Assembly (NCBI GenBank): GCA_033002965.1
Contig: JAURVB010010168.1
Coordinates: 1 to 64,000, forward strand
Reading direction: 5' to 3'
Length of the DNA: 64,000 bases
Source: Piper betle
Lineage: Eukaryota; Streptophyta; Magnoliopsida; Piperales; Piperaceae
Shown here: piece by piece, positions 11,501-25,000 of the stretch
How positions within the stretch are numbered: the stretch's first letter is position 1
Layout of the letters: every line of letters begins with the position of its first letter
Program-made: the position numbers and the translations under genes
The notes under the pieces: model-generated
Databases searched by the model: none
The model's input: only the letters and a program-made list of their open reading frames with translations
Told to the model about the DNA's origin: nothing

Positions 11501-11760
11501 TTGCAATGGAAATGCACCTCTTCTCTAATTCGGAGTAATCGTATCATTCTTAAAGTCACTGCTTATAGTCGCAAAGGAGGTGTTGCCTCTATTGTGGTTG
11601 GTGGTGTACATTTAAGAATTTTAAGTGTAGGATCTGTTCTATGTAGTATAAATTTGCACTCATTTTATGAAATCCTTGTAAAGTGTCCATCTGGAACCAC
11701 TATGGAGGGTTTAGATCCCTTCCATAATATTTGTACGCGACATCCCAACTAGTATCTTCA
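8548..11760 (+). mobile_element. LTR-B copy, 5'-truncated
   Basis: The sequence matches the reversed LTR-B copy at 22330-25000 and the plus copy at 13690-17699. Shared marks are the 'gcgcaaaggcgttgcgcc' type phrase, the 'gggtaggtagccacaagac' phrase at 8800, the pyrimidine-rich tract at 8640-8760, the core block with 'ttttatcggattcatcagatgtcag' at 10310 and 'cctactatataag' at 10441, and the 3' block from 10880 with 'ggaacatgacgaggag' at 11158. It breaks off around 11760 before the LTR terminus. Overlapping small frames at 8472-8774 on both strands are not genes. Confidence 0.75.
10441..10453 (+). promoter_or_regulatory. TATA-like core of LTR-B
   Basis: CCTACTATATAAG. The same position in other copies reads CCTATTATATAAGTACGC (16329-16346; 28880-28895). 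Conservation across copies with different flanks suggests the LTR core promoter. Confidence 0.55.
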
Positions 11761-12952
11761 AGATTCTAACGTCACTATTCATTTAAATTAAGACTATAAC
11801 CTGAAAATAAAATTTGTTTATTATCTTTTTGGATGAGAAGAACACAATTTTTTATTAATACTTTAAAGAACATTCTAAAATTACGTATGTAATATTAAGT
11901 AACAATTTTTAATTAGCCCAATGTAGATGTTTCTCTCATAATCAGACCAATGAAAATTTAACTTAAATGGTGGCCAGGTTTACATTAAAAAGATTATGCT
12001 ATGAAACCTGTATGAAGTTAGCAATACTATGGGGGATGATAATAAACAAATTATTTGCCTTGTTCTCGAGCCCCAAATCCCCATATGTTGACTTTCTAAA
12101 ACAATGAATTTTTTTCATTTTAAATGTTTGCTCTTACCATATTATCTACCTTAGTTGGGTCTATTTTTTTATACAAAATTTTGCACAAGTTTTCATCATA
12201 TTAAATAAAATTTTTAATTTCAGTATTATTATTTTAATTTTTTGAATATTTTTAAGATTGTAAGTAGTCCTTCAATTATATGCCTTATTCTCGAGATCTA
12301 AATCCCTATATGTTGATTTTATAAAACAAACAATATTTCATTTTAAATGTTTGCGCTTGCCATAATGTCTACCTTAATTGGGTCTATTTTTATTCAAATT
12401 TAACATACAATTTTTTACAAGTTTTCATCACAGTAAATACAAATTTTAATTTATGTTTTATTATTTTGACATTTTTAATATTTTTTAGATGATAAGTAGT
12501 CTTTCAATTTTTATTATTTATGCTTTATTTAATATTCAGCAATTGCATTCAAAATAATTAATGAATTTTGTGTGGATGGTGGAGTTTATGATATGAAAGT
12601 TTGAGTTTTTAGACAATGAGACGCAATACATTTCAAAACTAATCAATTTGTTTGCTTTGATATGGTCCTCTTTGTAAAATCTATGCCATTTGACTTAGGA
12701 TTTTATTTCTCATTCAGTTTGGTTTGGCGTTTGGTTTTATTCAATTTGCCTTTTGGTTTGATTTGGTTTGACCTAGCTTTTGGTTTCTGGTTCTATGGAG
12801 AGTTGGTGTTGCTTGTGCCTTGGATTAGAAGGCTTTGGCTCATGTGAGTGCATGTTGGTCTGCTTTTGTTTGGCATGCGTTGAGTTTTGGGAGTAGTTAA
12901 TAAGGTCGTTTACACGTTAGATTTTGGTAGGAGGTGTTTTAGTCATGCATTT
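11761..12952. other. AT-rich unassigned stretch with a duplicated 225-bp unit
   Basis: A direct repeat of about 225 bp is seen at about 12049-12273 and 12274-12505 ('tgcctt.ttctcgag', 'tatgttga.ttt', 'cattttaaatgtttgc.ctt.cca', 'gtttteatca'-like wording reads 'gttttcatca'). The rest has no gene: the frame 12662-12847 is a run of GTTT-rich sequence giving only F, L and W. Confidence 0.55.
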
Positions 12953-13680
12953 TGTAACACCCCGATTTCGGTCACCTAAGAACCGAATCAAAAATTATAC
13001 GATTGAGTCAAGTCATGTTTAAAGTTGTTGGTCAGAAAGACTCGATCGATAAAATAAATCAAAACAACCCGGTTTGAGTTTTGAGAATGGAAGACAATGT
13101 TAAACATGTGTCAAAACACATCAAATATAAATAAAAATATAGAAGAAAATAAATGCGCTAAGCTCAAGTGTGTATAGCATTTATCTGTACTCCCACCAAA
13201 GTCAACTCTAGATTGTAATATCTACATATATTATATAAAAAATGTCAGTAATGAATGTTATAGGTCCGAAAAATAACAAGTGCAAACTGGCAAATAGGTA
13301 TTCTATTACCCACGAAAACTTAGGAAACTTCAGAATTACCTCACACTGGGCGGTAATCAAACAGACTTAAACAAGTGTCGACGCACAAGCACAACTAATA
13401 TTTATATTCATACATACAACACTTACACCCTCACATCCTCCACATTACACCTGCCATAGTACTCAATTGGCAAAACGAATAGTTAAGTTAATTCCACAAA
13501 TTCTGGAAATGTTTTGTGTTAAGTAGTACCCTCATGCTCTTCACTACCTGTGGGTTTGAAGGAATACTAGTGTTGTCCATAGATCCCCCGCATACACTCT
13601 TAGTTGTAAAAGTCATAAACCCTCACATTTATACATATAGGCTTGGAAAATGAGTAAATACTTAGTTTCTAGATCTTATC
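12953..13680 (-). mobile_element. LTR-A 3' block plus part of the core block, reversed
   Basis: The plus strand starts TGTAACACCCCGATTTCGGT at 12953. Its complement matches the 3' end of the 5' LTR at 29562: the 'gactcgat' and 'aacttaaacatgactcga' region, the 'gaatggaagaca' region, and then the core block 'tgtgaggtaatt' to 'ccttcaaacccacaggta'. It stops at about 13680, where plus-strand LTR-B begins. Confidence 0.7.
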
Positions 13681-14079
13681 TAACTATCTACTCAAGGGTT
13701 TTAATGTCGGTTTAGTTGTTACCTGAATCAGGTTCGTAGGGTCCGACCCTTCTTGTCGTGGTTTGTATATGGTATGGTATAAGTTGCCCAGCCTTAGCCT
13801 TCTTCGACACTCGGTATACCTGTTTGGATGTGGCACACCCATCTTTTTCATGTTTAGTCCAATCTAATTGTACATAGTTAGATGTTAGGACCGTATTCCT
13901 CGTGTGTCTTTTGTGTGCTTGTCGTGTGTTTGATTACCTTTCAAACCATCCTAACCCCTTTTGGGACCTACAGTACAATTCCTGAGGTCGGCCCAATCAC
14001 TTCAAGGTAAAAACCTTAAGTTTTGGAGTTTTGAGATAATCAAATCCATACCTCTTTTAGCTAACCCAACTCATACTTA

Positions 14080-14290
14080 TCTAGCTAAACCAACCCATAC
14101 ATCTATAAGTATGGCACCCATATATATCTATAAGCATACCGCTATAAGTATGACCCCATACCTCTGTAGAAATGACACCCACACCTCTATAGGTATGGCA
14201 CCCATACCTCTATGACATTATCAAGCTAACCCATACCTCATTATGCAACCCATACCTCTTTAGGTATGGTACCCATACCTATGACATCAC
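14080..14290. repeat. Palindromic short-repeat array inside LTR-B
   Basis: Imperfect units of roughly 20-30 bp carry GGTATGG and CCCATACC in alternation; 14262-14280 reads AGGTATGGTACCCATACCT, a near-perfect palindrome. Shorter versions recur in the other LTR-B copies near 3000-3060 and 62450-62600. Confidence 0.7.
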
Positions 14291-16328
14291 CAAACCAACC
14301 ACCCTTTTTCTATAAAATCCACCACTTCCCTCATATTTTCACTTTTTCTCCTTCCCTCCTCACCTACAACCACTTTCTTTTACTCTCCTTGGCCTTCTTC
14401 GTCCTCCCTACCCTTTTTCTATAAAATACACCACTTCCCTCATCTTTTCACCTTTTCTCCTTCCCTCGTCACCTACAACCACTTTCTTTTACTCTCCTTG
14501 GCCTTCTTCGTCCTCCCTGGAGCTCTAATCAACTCCCTCCACGTTCCTAGCATTTTTGGGTGGTAGGCTTTGGGGTTAGATGCCTCAAAAGACCTCTCCT
14601 TGGTCTTTGCTCGTTAGCATCAGGTTTGGGCTACCTCTATTGCTCATTGTTTGATGTGTATTGCTTTTATGAGTGCATGAAATTATTTTTACAACATTTA
14701 TATCATGTATATATGAATGTTAGAAGAACTTTGAGTATCCATTTATTGTATTTAGCCTAGTAAATAAATAGATATAATTTTTCTAATACATATAGGTCAA
14801 TGATATGCTCCGTTTGCACGTTCTTATTTTGTTGCGCTCACAACATGTAGATCTACAACTTTTTTGTTGGTTGTTTTACTTTTCATGCAATAGAATTTAC
14901 ATGTATGAGGGTAAAAGTGAGGATACTTGGACTGTTATAGTGATATAAGTGCTCCTTTCTCCAATTTTTACTCTCTGACCTTCTAGGATCTATTGATGCT
15001 CAGCATGCCATATTTTTGCGGTAACTTTATGAGTTATTGGTAAAATTTTAATCCTAATATAACCATTAAATAATTACGAACATTACCCATAAGTATGCCT
15101 TGTATTTCCTGTGTGTTTATGACTATGAGCATGATCTGTGATTGTGTGATATTTTAAGCCTTAATTTTTCAAGTAATAAAATCTTATAAAATTATATGAT
15201 ACTGTAATAATTGTCTAATTAAATGATATAAATTTTTGGAATGGTTAAAAATCATTTATGTATGTTTAAGAGGTGTTTATTACAATAGTGTAAAGATGCT
15301 AGATGAAAACCCTAATTTTTTACTCAAGTTGTAAATTACCTTAAAATAGGTTAACAGTGTTGGATTTCAGTAAACCTTGGTCCACACCTTACCCTATGTC
15401 TCAATAGCACCGTGGCCAATTTTGGGGTCATTTGGGAAGGTTCCCAATTTTATTGTAAATTTCAAATTGTTAGGGTCCAGATAGCGCCAAAAACAGCCAA
15501 TCCAGTGAACCAACTTGTAAAATCCACTTAGGCCCATTTACAAAGTAAATTTGTCCTAACTCTTATTGACATTATGCTCCATATGTTAGACAACTGGGTG
15601 CACTAACCCAAGCTCATTTGGAGTCCTCTAGCCCACGAACCAATAGTTACAAAATTGGTACGCAACCCAGTAACACTATTCTAGTACCTTCGGGCTGAGC
15701 TTAATGGGCCTTGGTCCCCTTGAATGGCCCATGGGCCAGCCATGGTGGAATTTATCTATGAACATTATAGTGTAAGGGACAACCCATCCAAATTTCAGCC
15801 CATTTGGATATTTTTGGTCCTGCCCAAAAAATTGTATTGTAAGCCCATTTGATTAAAAACCCTAGAATTGATTAAATCCCACTAACTGAACTTAGAACCA
15901 AAACCTAATTTAGTTACCTTATAAGGTTTAACACTTCACTTAGGACCAAATTAAGAAAAATAAGTGATTTTAAGTGTTGAGCTTGTGTGGAGGCATTGCC
16001 TTGTTTTGCGTGCGAATGTGACCCAATTCTTATTCGGTTCCATCTCCATGCTATGATCGCGGGTGAGCTCACCGACTAGAATACAGAGCTCTACTCATCT
16101 AGGTCCTTATAACTCTCCTTTTCTTGATCTCTGGTTGACTCCATGCGTGTTGAGTTTAACCGTATTTTAGACTTCGGACGACATCGGTGGTGTTTTATCG
16201 GATCCCTCCGATGTCAGACCATTTAGCCGTGTTTTCTACACATGTTTAATAAAACTACAAGGATGAGACCCCTTGGTGGTTTTCGAATTGAAGCTCTAGA
16301 AATATATGATATAAGCCTCTTCCCGAAA

Positions 16329-16346
16329 CCTATTATATAAGTACGC
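16329..16346 (+). promoter_or_regulatory. TATA-like core of LTR-B
   Basis: CCTATTATATAAGTACGC, identical apart from its edges to 28880-28895 in LTR-A. Confidence 0.55.
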
Positions 16347-17699
16347 AAAATTTTATGGATTTCATGAATAAGAGAGTGAGCAGTATGGAGATATGTATGG
16401 GCCACACTAGTACTCCTTCAAACCCTATGGTATTGCGGTGTATGAGGGTATTGCGTAACGCAGTACATTTTCTGAATTTGTGGCACTAATTTAACTGTTT
16501 TTTTGCCACTTGAGTACCGTGGCTAGTGTAATATGAAGGATGTGAGGGCGTAGACGTTGTATGTATAAATATGAATATTAATCATGCATGCGACCTGGCA
16601 CTTGTTTAATTATGTTTACTTACCGCCTAGTGTGAGGTAATTCTGAAGTTTTCTAAGTTCCGTGGGCAATGGAATACCCATTTTCTAGCTTGTTATTTTA
16701 TAGGTAGTTATTTAGACCGGTAATCAAATTTATTTGATTACTAACGTGCTTTTCTATTATATGTAGGTGAGGTTCCCTAGCATTGGTCGGCCTAGGTGCA
16801 TGGATCAAATGGCACAGTGGCAGTGGTGGCAGGGACCCTATGTTATGTTGTTTGCTTTAGACTATGTATTTTGTGGATGACTATATGATGGGCATATGCC
16901 CTAACTATGTGAACCTTGTACGATTCGGATGTATGCTATGATGATTGTGCTAGCATGTTTTATCTTTATATTATTATACTTTACTATGGAGTTATAATAC
17001 TTTGGGGAAAGGTTAACCATTGTTTACAAGGTATATAAGCCCCAGAGTCCTGGAACATGACGAGGAGCTAAGTCAGATACACGAAACATATTTGGTTGTA
17101 GTTGTTTGTGTGTTAGATTAATGTGGGTGGAGGAGCATACGGTTTACACCACTTGAAGACCCACGTGAAGTTTGGGTATTAGGGTTTGATGCCCTGATAC
17201 TCGATGATGCTATGTAATTCCCTGACGCTTTAATTATTACTCACATAGGGTATATGGAACAAGTAACTATGGCCCTTGTTTAAATACTCGCATCATCTTC
17301 ATGTAACTAATAAGAAGACCTAAGCGAATCACTCAAACTAAGTAGTAAGAATATAAAATACGCAATAACATGCAACCTCAAAATTGTAGCAGGGGTGTGC
17401 TTCTTCTACAATTGAGAGTGATCATTACATTTTTAAAGTCACCGCTCCAAGTCGTAGGAGTGGTTATACCTCTTTACGACTAGGGGTGTTCATATAGGAA
17501 TTCTTTAAGTCTAAAATCTGCCTTTGTAGTATGAACTTTGCACGCATTCTATGAAAACTAAGCCTGTCATCCATCTTAAGCCTCCACAAACAATTGAGAT
17601 ATGCTTCTGTAAAGTCTGTACGTGACAGCCCAATGTGCAACTTCCAAATTATACATCATGATTCTGTTCGTTCCTTCGGGCCAATTTGGGGCGTTATAT

Positions 17700-19457
17700 T
17701 TTCTTTCAAAACCCATCAAGGGGTCTCAAAATTAAAGTTTTATTAAACATGTATAGAAAACAAGGCTAAATGATGGTCATAGGTGGGATTTGATAAAATG
17801 TTGTCGATGTTGTCCTCTGTCTAAAATACGGTTAAACTTGACACGCATGGTGTCAAGTAGAGATCAAGCAAAGGGAGAGTCCTACAGACCTATAGTCTAA
17901 CCTCTAAGCACATCGACACATCTATGGCGAGCTCAAACTCTGTAACCTACATCAAAACCCACTACTAAATAAAATACTAATATCTCTATATGATGCATGT
18001 TCATGGTGTGTGTGCTCACATCATCAATACATCCTAATAAATATGACAATGTTAAATAAACTTACAACTAAACATCAAGCACACAAATCGAAACATAATA
18101 AAAGAAATAACTAATAAACAAATAAGAAATAAATACACTCATGAATAAATAGATAAATAATAAATACATGAAAATAATAATACTCTAATCATAATATAAT
18201 AATATCATTATACAATATAAATACATTTCTAAACACGAGTAAACATCTCATATACTCTTATTAAAATATATATAAATAATTAAATAAATAATTATTTAAA
18301 ATTAATTAATCATTACTAATAATAATATCATAGTTATCAAATACGGAATACATAGTTAAATATAAATAAATAATAACATACATGCAATGAATAAATAAAT
18401 AAATAACTAAATATATACAATTTAGCAAACATAAATAAAACTAATATTAATAAGTAAATATAACATTAATAATAACAAATAATCATGTAAACATTCATCA
18501 TATACAATAAACATATAAATAAAATTAAATATACAATAATGCATAAATAAATAAATAAATAAAACACTAGTTACATCAAAATATCCTACATATTGTGAAT
18601 ATGCATATAAGATAATGTAATAGTTCTCAAATTACGAAAAACGGCTGAAAATGGCTAAAAATGAGCTAAATTGAACCAAACCAAACCAAGTTAACCCTAA
18701 CGAATCAACTGAGTCAAGCCAAGTTGACTCAGCCAAGTCAAACAACAGTGTTGGGCCGGGTAGCTAGATGCAGGCATGGGCTCAGGCTTGACCATGGGCA
18801 CAAACAGGTGAACAAAACTCGGACAAGCGGATGCAAATACGGCATGCGGACGCAAACATAGGTAATATGTATGATGGGTAGGTGGTGCCCGTTCCCAAAA
18901 AATGCCGACGGCAGCTTCGTTGTGGTCGTCTCCAGTCATGATCAACAGCCATGGCAACAAGGATCACGGTGGTGGTGGTGATCGATGGAGTCTGGCTTCG
19001 CCGGTGATGATTGCGACCATGGCGGTGCTCGTGGGTGGTCTCAAAATGTCGGCCTTGATGAGATGAACCTATCTAGGCAGTTGGATTGGCCGGAGGTGGC
19101 TTGCCAATGCCGAAAAAATGGCTTCAACAGCAGCGATGGCGGTGGAAACTGGTGCTAAAATGCTCTCGCCAAGGACGACTACGGGTGTGCCGATGGTCGA
19201 GAGAGGCATGGATAGAAGCCAGCCGCGAGGCAATCATGTGGGTGCCAGTCTGGTGGCTGGCGGTGAACCGAAGACTCACTGGTGGTGAGCTAAAGGGGCG
19301 ACAACACTATGGGTGTAAAGCTCCGAAATTGTGAGAAAGTCACTGAAAATCAAAGGGAGAATGTTAGGGCTCATGTGGACGGCTCAGACCTTGCCACATG
19401 GCATGATCTTAACATTTGACAACTTGTGGTCTAGTGGGTCTCACGTATGGGTATATG

Positions 19458-19509
<52 letters not shown>

Positions 19510-20021
19510 GAAAGCTCAGATTGAGACTGTTCAAAGTCAAAACTGACTCAAATCTTAAAAGTGACTTTATAAGCAAGAATTGAAGCAGGAAGGCCAAATG
19601 AGCCTCAAACCATCTACTCAATTGGGTGAAAACCTACAACTCAATCAAGCTAGGTCCACAAGGTACATTTTGGTGATCTAAAATCCCTATGATGCATGCA
19701 AATGAGATACCTTGAAAATACCAAACAGATACTAAAGGCTACAATGACCTAGATCTAGGCCTAAAACCCTGACTACCTCATTAAAATCATAATTATACCT
19801 CGTGCATATACTAATAACTCATGCTCTGTTGTAGCTTAAATCAAGCTATCATCTGCATGTTGGGCATACTAAACCACTATAACGTGCTCATATGGCCATC
19901 TGGGCCCCATACTTATGGTCTACAAATTGGTTTAGCTCGAGCTCACTCAAATTGACTCAAGATTGGCCTGATCGGGAAAACTACAAGCAAGTAAAACCCT
20001 AACCCAAAGTTGGGTTTTACA
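17700..20021 (-). mobile_element. LTR-A copy, reversed, lacking its 3' block
   Basis: Minus-strand start TGTAAAACCCAA at 20021. It follows LTR-A in order: the 'gagtgagctcgagc' phrase, the 'cccagatggcc' phrase, the GC-rich block (18700-19350 on the plus strand), the AT-rich TAAATAAATA region (18060-18600, counterpart of 27900-28500), and the start of the core block with the 'ttaataaaact' phrase, ending at 17700. About 700 bp of the 3' end is missing. Small frames at 18697-18967 and 19086-19334 belong to the GC-rich block and lack domains. Confidence 0.75.
19459..19506. repeat. (AT)n microsatellite
   Basis: Uninterrupted alternating AT tract inside the reversed LTR-A. It creates the spurious Tyr-Ile frame at 19409-19621. 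Confidence 0.95.
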
Positions 20022-22051
20022 TATTTAATGTCAAGATGTTATAAAATACCTATGTTGATATGACCTTTAGCTTATTGTCACATCACTTCTTCATAGTCTT
20101 CTATTTTATGCATATGACCAGTTTGACTTTATACTTATTTAAAGATTTCTTTAAAATTGGACCATTACAAAAGTCATGAAATTTGTGTAAGTATAATTTA
20201 ATTAAAGCCATAAACATGTCATGAGTCATATCACATAAATAGACCATACAACATAGTGGGACGTGTTTATTAATTATATATGCATTCATATACACCTATT
20301 CAATTCCCTATACCAAGATTTATTGTCTTTTCATTTCCTTATTTTCTCATTTTTTTATGAAAAAAATTTGTCTTTATAAACACATATTTCTACCCTAAAT
20401 TTTAAATCGTATTACTATCATACTTTCACCTTTTGTTAAGTTTTTCCAACATTGTCATCCACCAAAATTTGCTATCAAAGCTAGTTCTACGTCAAGGTAC
20501 CTGTGCATTAACTATACTTTGAAGTGTATATTTTCATCGTTGAATCTATGTGAGTCATTGTCCTTTTGAGTATGTTGTTATTTAATCCTCTTCTTTTCTT
20601 TCTAACAATTGATGAAAGTCTATAACTTTTGACTAGATCTGGAATCTTGATCTTGTATACCTACAATTTGGTTAAATCTTCTATTTTTGTAACTCTTGCA
20701 CTATTAATTTGTTATTGTTATTTTTCATTCATTCATGTCATATTTTTATTCATTGATTGTAATTTACAAATATATATAATAATTGATTTAAATTAATTTT
20801 ATCTCGTTTGATCACCTATTCTCATACATGCATCATATAGATTGTCTTAGATGTAGAGTTGGGTTTGTTTATTGGTTGTGTGGTTCAAGCTCGCTGGTAG
20901 ATTGTTTGGAACTTAAAGACTAGGTCCATTTAGGACTCATTTCTTATTTTACTCTTATCTGATGGGTGAGTTGTTTTATATCGTAGGACAAGTTAAATGA
21001 TAGTTTATCACAATCCACTTAATTCGGGTCATTTAGACGTGTTTGATACCCCTTGATGATGATATGCCTTTACTTGTTTTCGAAAATCAAAAGATTCATC
21101 GCAAGTTGTCTTTTTTCCTAAGTCTTATTAATATTATTATTCCATACCTAAGCCTATTATTATTATATTATGTTTTGTGATTTTGAGAGTGGGAAGATTG
21201 TTGGAGATTGTTTCAGGTAAATCCCACTTCAAGGGGTAAGTCCAAGGGTGCGACCTTTTGAGGAGCCTCAATAGGATCGACGTAGCGCTCTACTTTCTAT
21301 TATTGTTAAATCATTTTCACCTATGTGTTTATGAGCTTCTCACACCTAAAGATGTGTAGGATTTTGGTACCATATTCTGTGGCATATATCATGACTCCAG
21401 CATGCTTGGCTTGCCTTCATATCTCAAAGGAGAGGAGCAAGGTGGAATTAGAGAGGATAGGAGAAAGGGTGTTACCCAATTAGTTGTGGGTTTTACACTG
21501 GTGTTGTTTCCTTCGGGTCTTGTGTGATTCTTTTTGTTATGTACTATACCCTTCTTGTTTTACTTTAATATAAACTACTGAGTTTGTATGCCAGTTTAAT
21601 ATTATAGTTATTTTATTTTTTGAACTGATAACTTGTTGAATAACTTGATGCAAACATTTTTTTCTTTTAATATTTATGTAGGTGGTGTGCCTAGAGTGTC
21701 ACTGGTGGATACAGAGGGATGTTAAAGTATTCACACATATACATACATCTGTTGCATTATTGTCATGTTGTTTTATGTTGCTTTCCCATTTTATTTTGGT
21801 TATTGACCTTCTTTACTCTTGGCTTAGCATATTAATGTAACATCCACATATTTTGGGAACTTATATTTCTAATACTTTAAAATATTTTGAATAATGTTTA
21901 TATTTTCATCTAAGACACCAAATAGGTATAGATCTTAAGAGGTTTTGTGGGAGTGGTCTTTCATGTAATTAAATTAAGAAATAGCATTATTAAATAATAT
22001 AACATTTCGATTCGGTTCAATGATGAACTGGGCATGGGATGCTACACTCTT
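20022..22051 (+). mobile_element. Diverged LTR of the same superfamily (candidate)
   Basis: The segment ends 'cggttcaatgatgaactgggcatgggatgctaca', which parallels the 'ggttc..ggtga.cc....ggggtgttaca' endings of the family. At 21670-21710 'tgtaggtggtgtgcctagagtgtcactgg' parallels the LTR-B 3' block phrase at 16763. Upstream similarity is weak and the 5' end is not seen. No coding region was found. Confidence 0.35.
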
Positions 22052-22329
22052 GGATGGGAAGGTACTGATTTTTGTTAACATTGATTGCACTACATTGTTA
22101 ACATTTTTGTTATAAGATCAAGCCATACATTCAACAATTCCAAATACAATTGCTATTAAGTTTAGGTCATTGTTGAAAGGACTAATTTATATTATAAATA
22201 ATGTGGAAGTTGTTTCATCAAATATATATCAAGGAGTCGTGGGGGAAAAGAAAGGTTGAATTCTTAGGTATAAAGGAGATCAAAAATAGATGAAATAATA
22301 ATGTTGCCCTCACCGGTTTGTTTTACATA
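22052..22329. other. Unassigned 0.3 kb
   Basis: No primer site after the preceding putative LTR end and no frame. A short 'ttgccctcacc.gttt' phrase recurs at 22304 and 22343. Confidence 0.3.
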
Positions 22330-25000
22330 TATATAACTTTTATGTTGCCCTCACCAGTTTCATCTACCCAAGGTGGCTTGGAACTATTATGTTAGTGCCA
22401 CAATTTCTGGAAATGCTCTGTATTCTGAGTTCCATACATATATTGCACTACATTAGGGTGTAATAAGATTAGTGCAATCTGTATATCCCCATACCGTTCA
22501 CTTTTTTATGCGGGAAAACTATAAAATTGCACGTAGGGATGGGCTTTTATAATAACTTTTCTTGATCTCACTCTCATAAGGGATCTTATCCTTGTTGCTT
22601 TATTAAACTTGCAGAAAATATGGCTAAATGGCTTGGCATCGGAGGGATCCAATAAAACACTGAGACACTGTCCTATCATGTGAAATTTAGTTAAAAGTTA
22701 ACACTCACGGAGTCAAGCAATAGATGAAGCTTGGGAGTCCTACGGACCTCATGAGCCGAGCTCCTCATCCTAGCTCGATGAGCTCACTCCATGAAACCTA
22801 CCAAATGATGAAACCAAATCAAACTCAGGTCACCTCGACATGCATATCAAGGCAAAGTCTCAAATCATGAACAACACATAAGTCACTCAGTTATCTTACT
22901 TACTAGTATAATGGAGTGTTTACCCTCATTAGGTACAACTTCATTATGGTTTAGGATTTCATGTACCCTTAGTGAATTATCCCATATCTAGGATCAAACA
23001 AACTTAACCGAACGGTTTTTCAGACAAGCCAAATGGTGTCCAAATGGGGTAAAGTTTGAACCAATAAACCCTGATACTCTAAAACTTATGGATAATTTTT
23101 ACCAAGGCTGGGCCGTGAGCCAACATGGTGAATGAGGCCCACTAAGTTTGGGCTTATGGTGCTAAGAACAGTAGATAAAGGTTGTTCATGGGCTTAGAGG
23201 CGCCAAATAGGCATCAATCAGCGTGCATAGCTAGCCAACACCATGGGTTTGAGCCCTGAGAAATTTCAGGCCCACGATCTAAGGATTTGGACTTTAGTGG
23301 CTAGGAAGTGGAAGGTATTGGCCAGACTATTTCTAGAGTTAGGTAGCCTATTGGGCTTGGAAAATTCCTAGTTCATGATCTACTAGCCCAATTACTCTCA
23401 AATTTGGATATGATGCTATTGTGAAACATCCTAAGGTGTGGGATGAATTTCATCCAAATCCATCACCCTTCATTCCAACACAGTCTGGGTCACGACTAAG
23501 ATGACAACCTACATGTTTTTTACTAAACCCCAAACTTGGCATGTTTCTTGTACACAGTTAGGGAGTAATCATATAATTTTTTAAATTTAATTAACATATT
23601 TTACGTTGCTTGCAAGGGAACCCAAGCTCAAATCATGGCATAGCAGTCCAACACCATAGCATAAACATCACAACATTAGGTGGTTAGATTAGGCTTAGTA
23701 TTTTTCATAGAGGAGCCAACAAATGTGGCTATAATCATGCAAATATAGAACCCTAAAGCTAATTACATCATGGTGTAAAAATTGGGAAAGGGGTGGCTGG
23801 GTCACTAAAAACTGAACGCTACTTTCTTTCGCCAATGTTGGCACCCATACATGCTCATAGAAGCAAAAAAGCCCACATCATAAATGAAACATGTAACTCT
23901 ATTTATCATGACGAAAATGAGAAAAGAATCATGTAAAATGGATGTTTCTAGCACGAGATATAACAGATCTACTAAAACAATTCATGCAATAGGCCGAACC
24001 GAGGTGTAAAAAGCATTAACTATTTTTTTACACCTTTAACGGGCCTAAATGTCCTAAGGCATACACATGCATGGAATAAATATCTGAAAAATAACATACA
24101 ACACAAATGGATGCAAAAAAAGACATCACAATGATAGCTATGAGGCTAAAGGTGGAGCATTTACCTCAACAAAGGTTACGAGGAGGTCTCTTGTGGCTTC
24201 CTACCCCCAAAACATTCCACTCCTAGATGCTTCCAAGGCTTGTTGAGGGCTGGGAGAGGGTGAGTAATGGTGTGGAAGAAGTGGAGAGAAAGAGGGAATA
24301 AGGAGGGGTCGGTGGTGAAGAGCTAAAGGGTGACAAGAGGGTTGGGAGGTGTTGAGGAGCTTTTTATAGAAACTAGAAAAACCTCCAGCACAAGGGCGCT
24401 CTCCTAGCATGCCTTTGCATGCCCTTGTCCTGAGATCCGCAACCCACATCATGGAAAGCCAAAAAATCTGGGGATGCCTCTACTGAAGCAACCCACACGC
24501 AAGGTTTGGATTAAACTCTCGGGCGCAAGGGTGCTGTTGTAGCACCTTTGCGTTGGCAAAAAATGGCGAGAAATTCAAATTTGGGCACAAAGGTGCTCGA
24601 CCAATACCTTTGCACCCTAACCAGAAACCCTAATCCTAGTTTTTGCTGGTGCATGTGGTTTTCACTGTGGGGCACCCGAGCCATCCTTGGGGCTTGCGCC
24701 GCAGGTCGCACAACGGCTAGGATCATCCAAATAGGGCTCAAACATGAGGCAAACACCTTAGACTCATGACAGACGCCGTCCTAAACCTAACTAGACTCAA
24801 CTAAAACTAAAAATTTAAAACATGAGCTGGTATGGCATTGTGTCCAGCCAGGCGGCACCGGGCACCGGGGGAGACTAAGGCCATGACTCAACCATATATA
24901 CCATACATACATGTGTGGCAGGAAGGGCTAGACATGTAACTCGATTCTAGTCACGACCGAACAGACACTTAAACCGACAGGCGAAAGCCCTGGTTTTACA
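22330..25000 (-). mobile_element. LTR-B copy, reversed, lacking its 3' block
   Basis: Minus-strand start TGTAAAACCAGGGC at 25000. It then matches the plus LTR-B copies: the 'gaagccacaagagacctcc' phrase at 24190 mirrors 8800, the 'ggggtggctgg' phrase at 23790 mirrors 9205, and the core block at 22420-22700 holds the 'ggatccctccgatgcca' phrase. It stops within the core block near 22330. Frames at 24201-24769 overlap on both strands and show no domain. Confidence 0.7.

Larger units (their letters stand above)
13690..17699 (+). mobile_element. Near full-length LTR-B (about 4 kb)
   Basis: It begins within the 'TGTCGGTTTAGTT' opening (the TGTAAAAC start itself is lost) and continues 'gggtccgacccttcttgtcg' (13739). 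A palindrome-rich 'CCCATACCTCTATAGG' array spans about 14080-14290, followed by a pyrimidine-rich tract, a duplicated 90-bp segment ('ctcctt.ccctc.tcacctacaacc' at 14350 and 14457), the core block (16000-16720) and the 3' block ending GGGGCGTTATA at 17699. No long frame. No primer site follows; a reversed LTR-A begins directly. A solo LTR or recombinant is likely. Confidence 0.75.

Noticed and set aside
19409..19621. Minus-strand frame with a Tyr-Ile run
   Set aside because: Translation of an (AT)n microsatellite inside an LTR.
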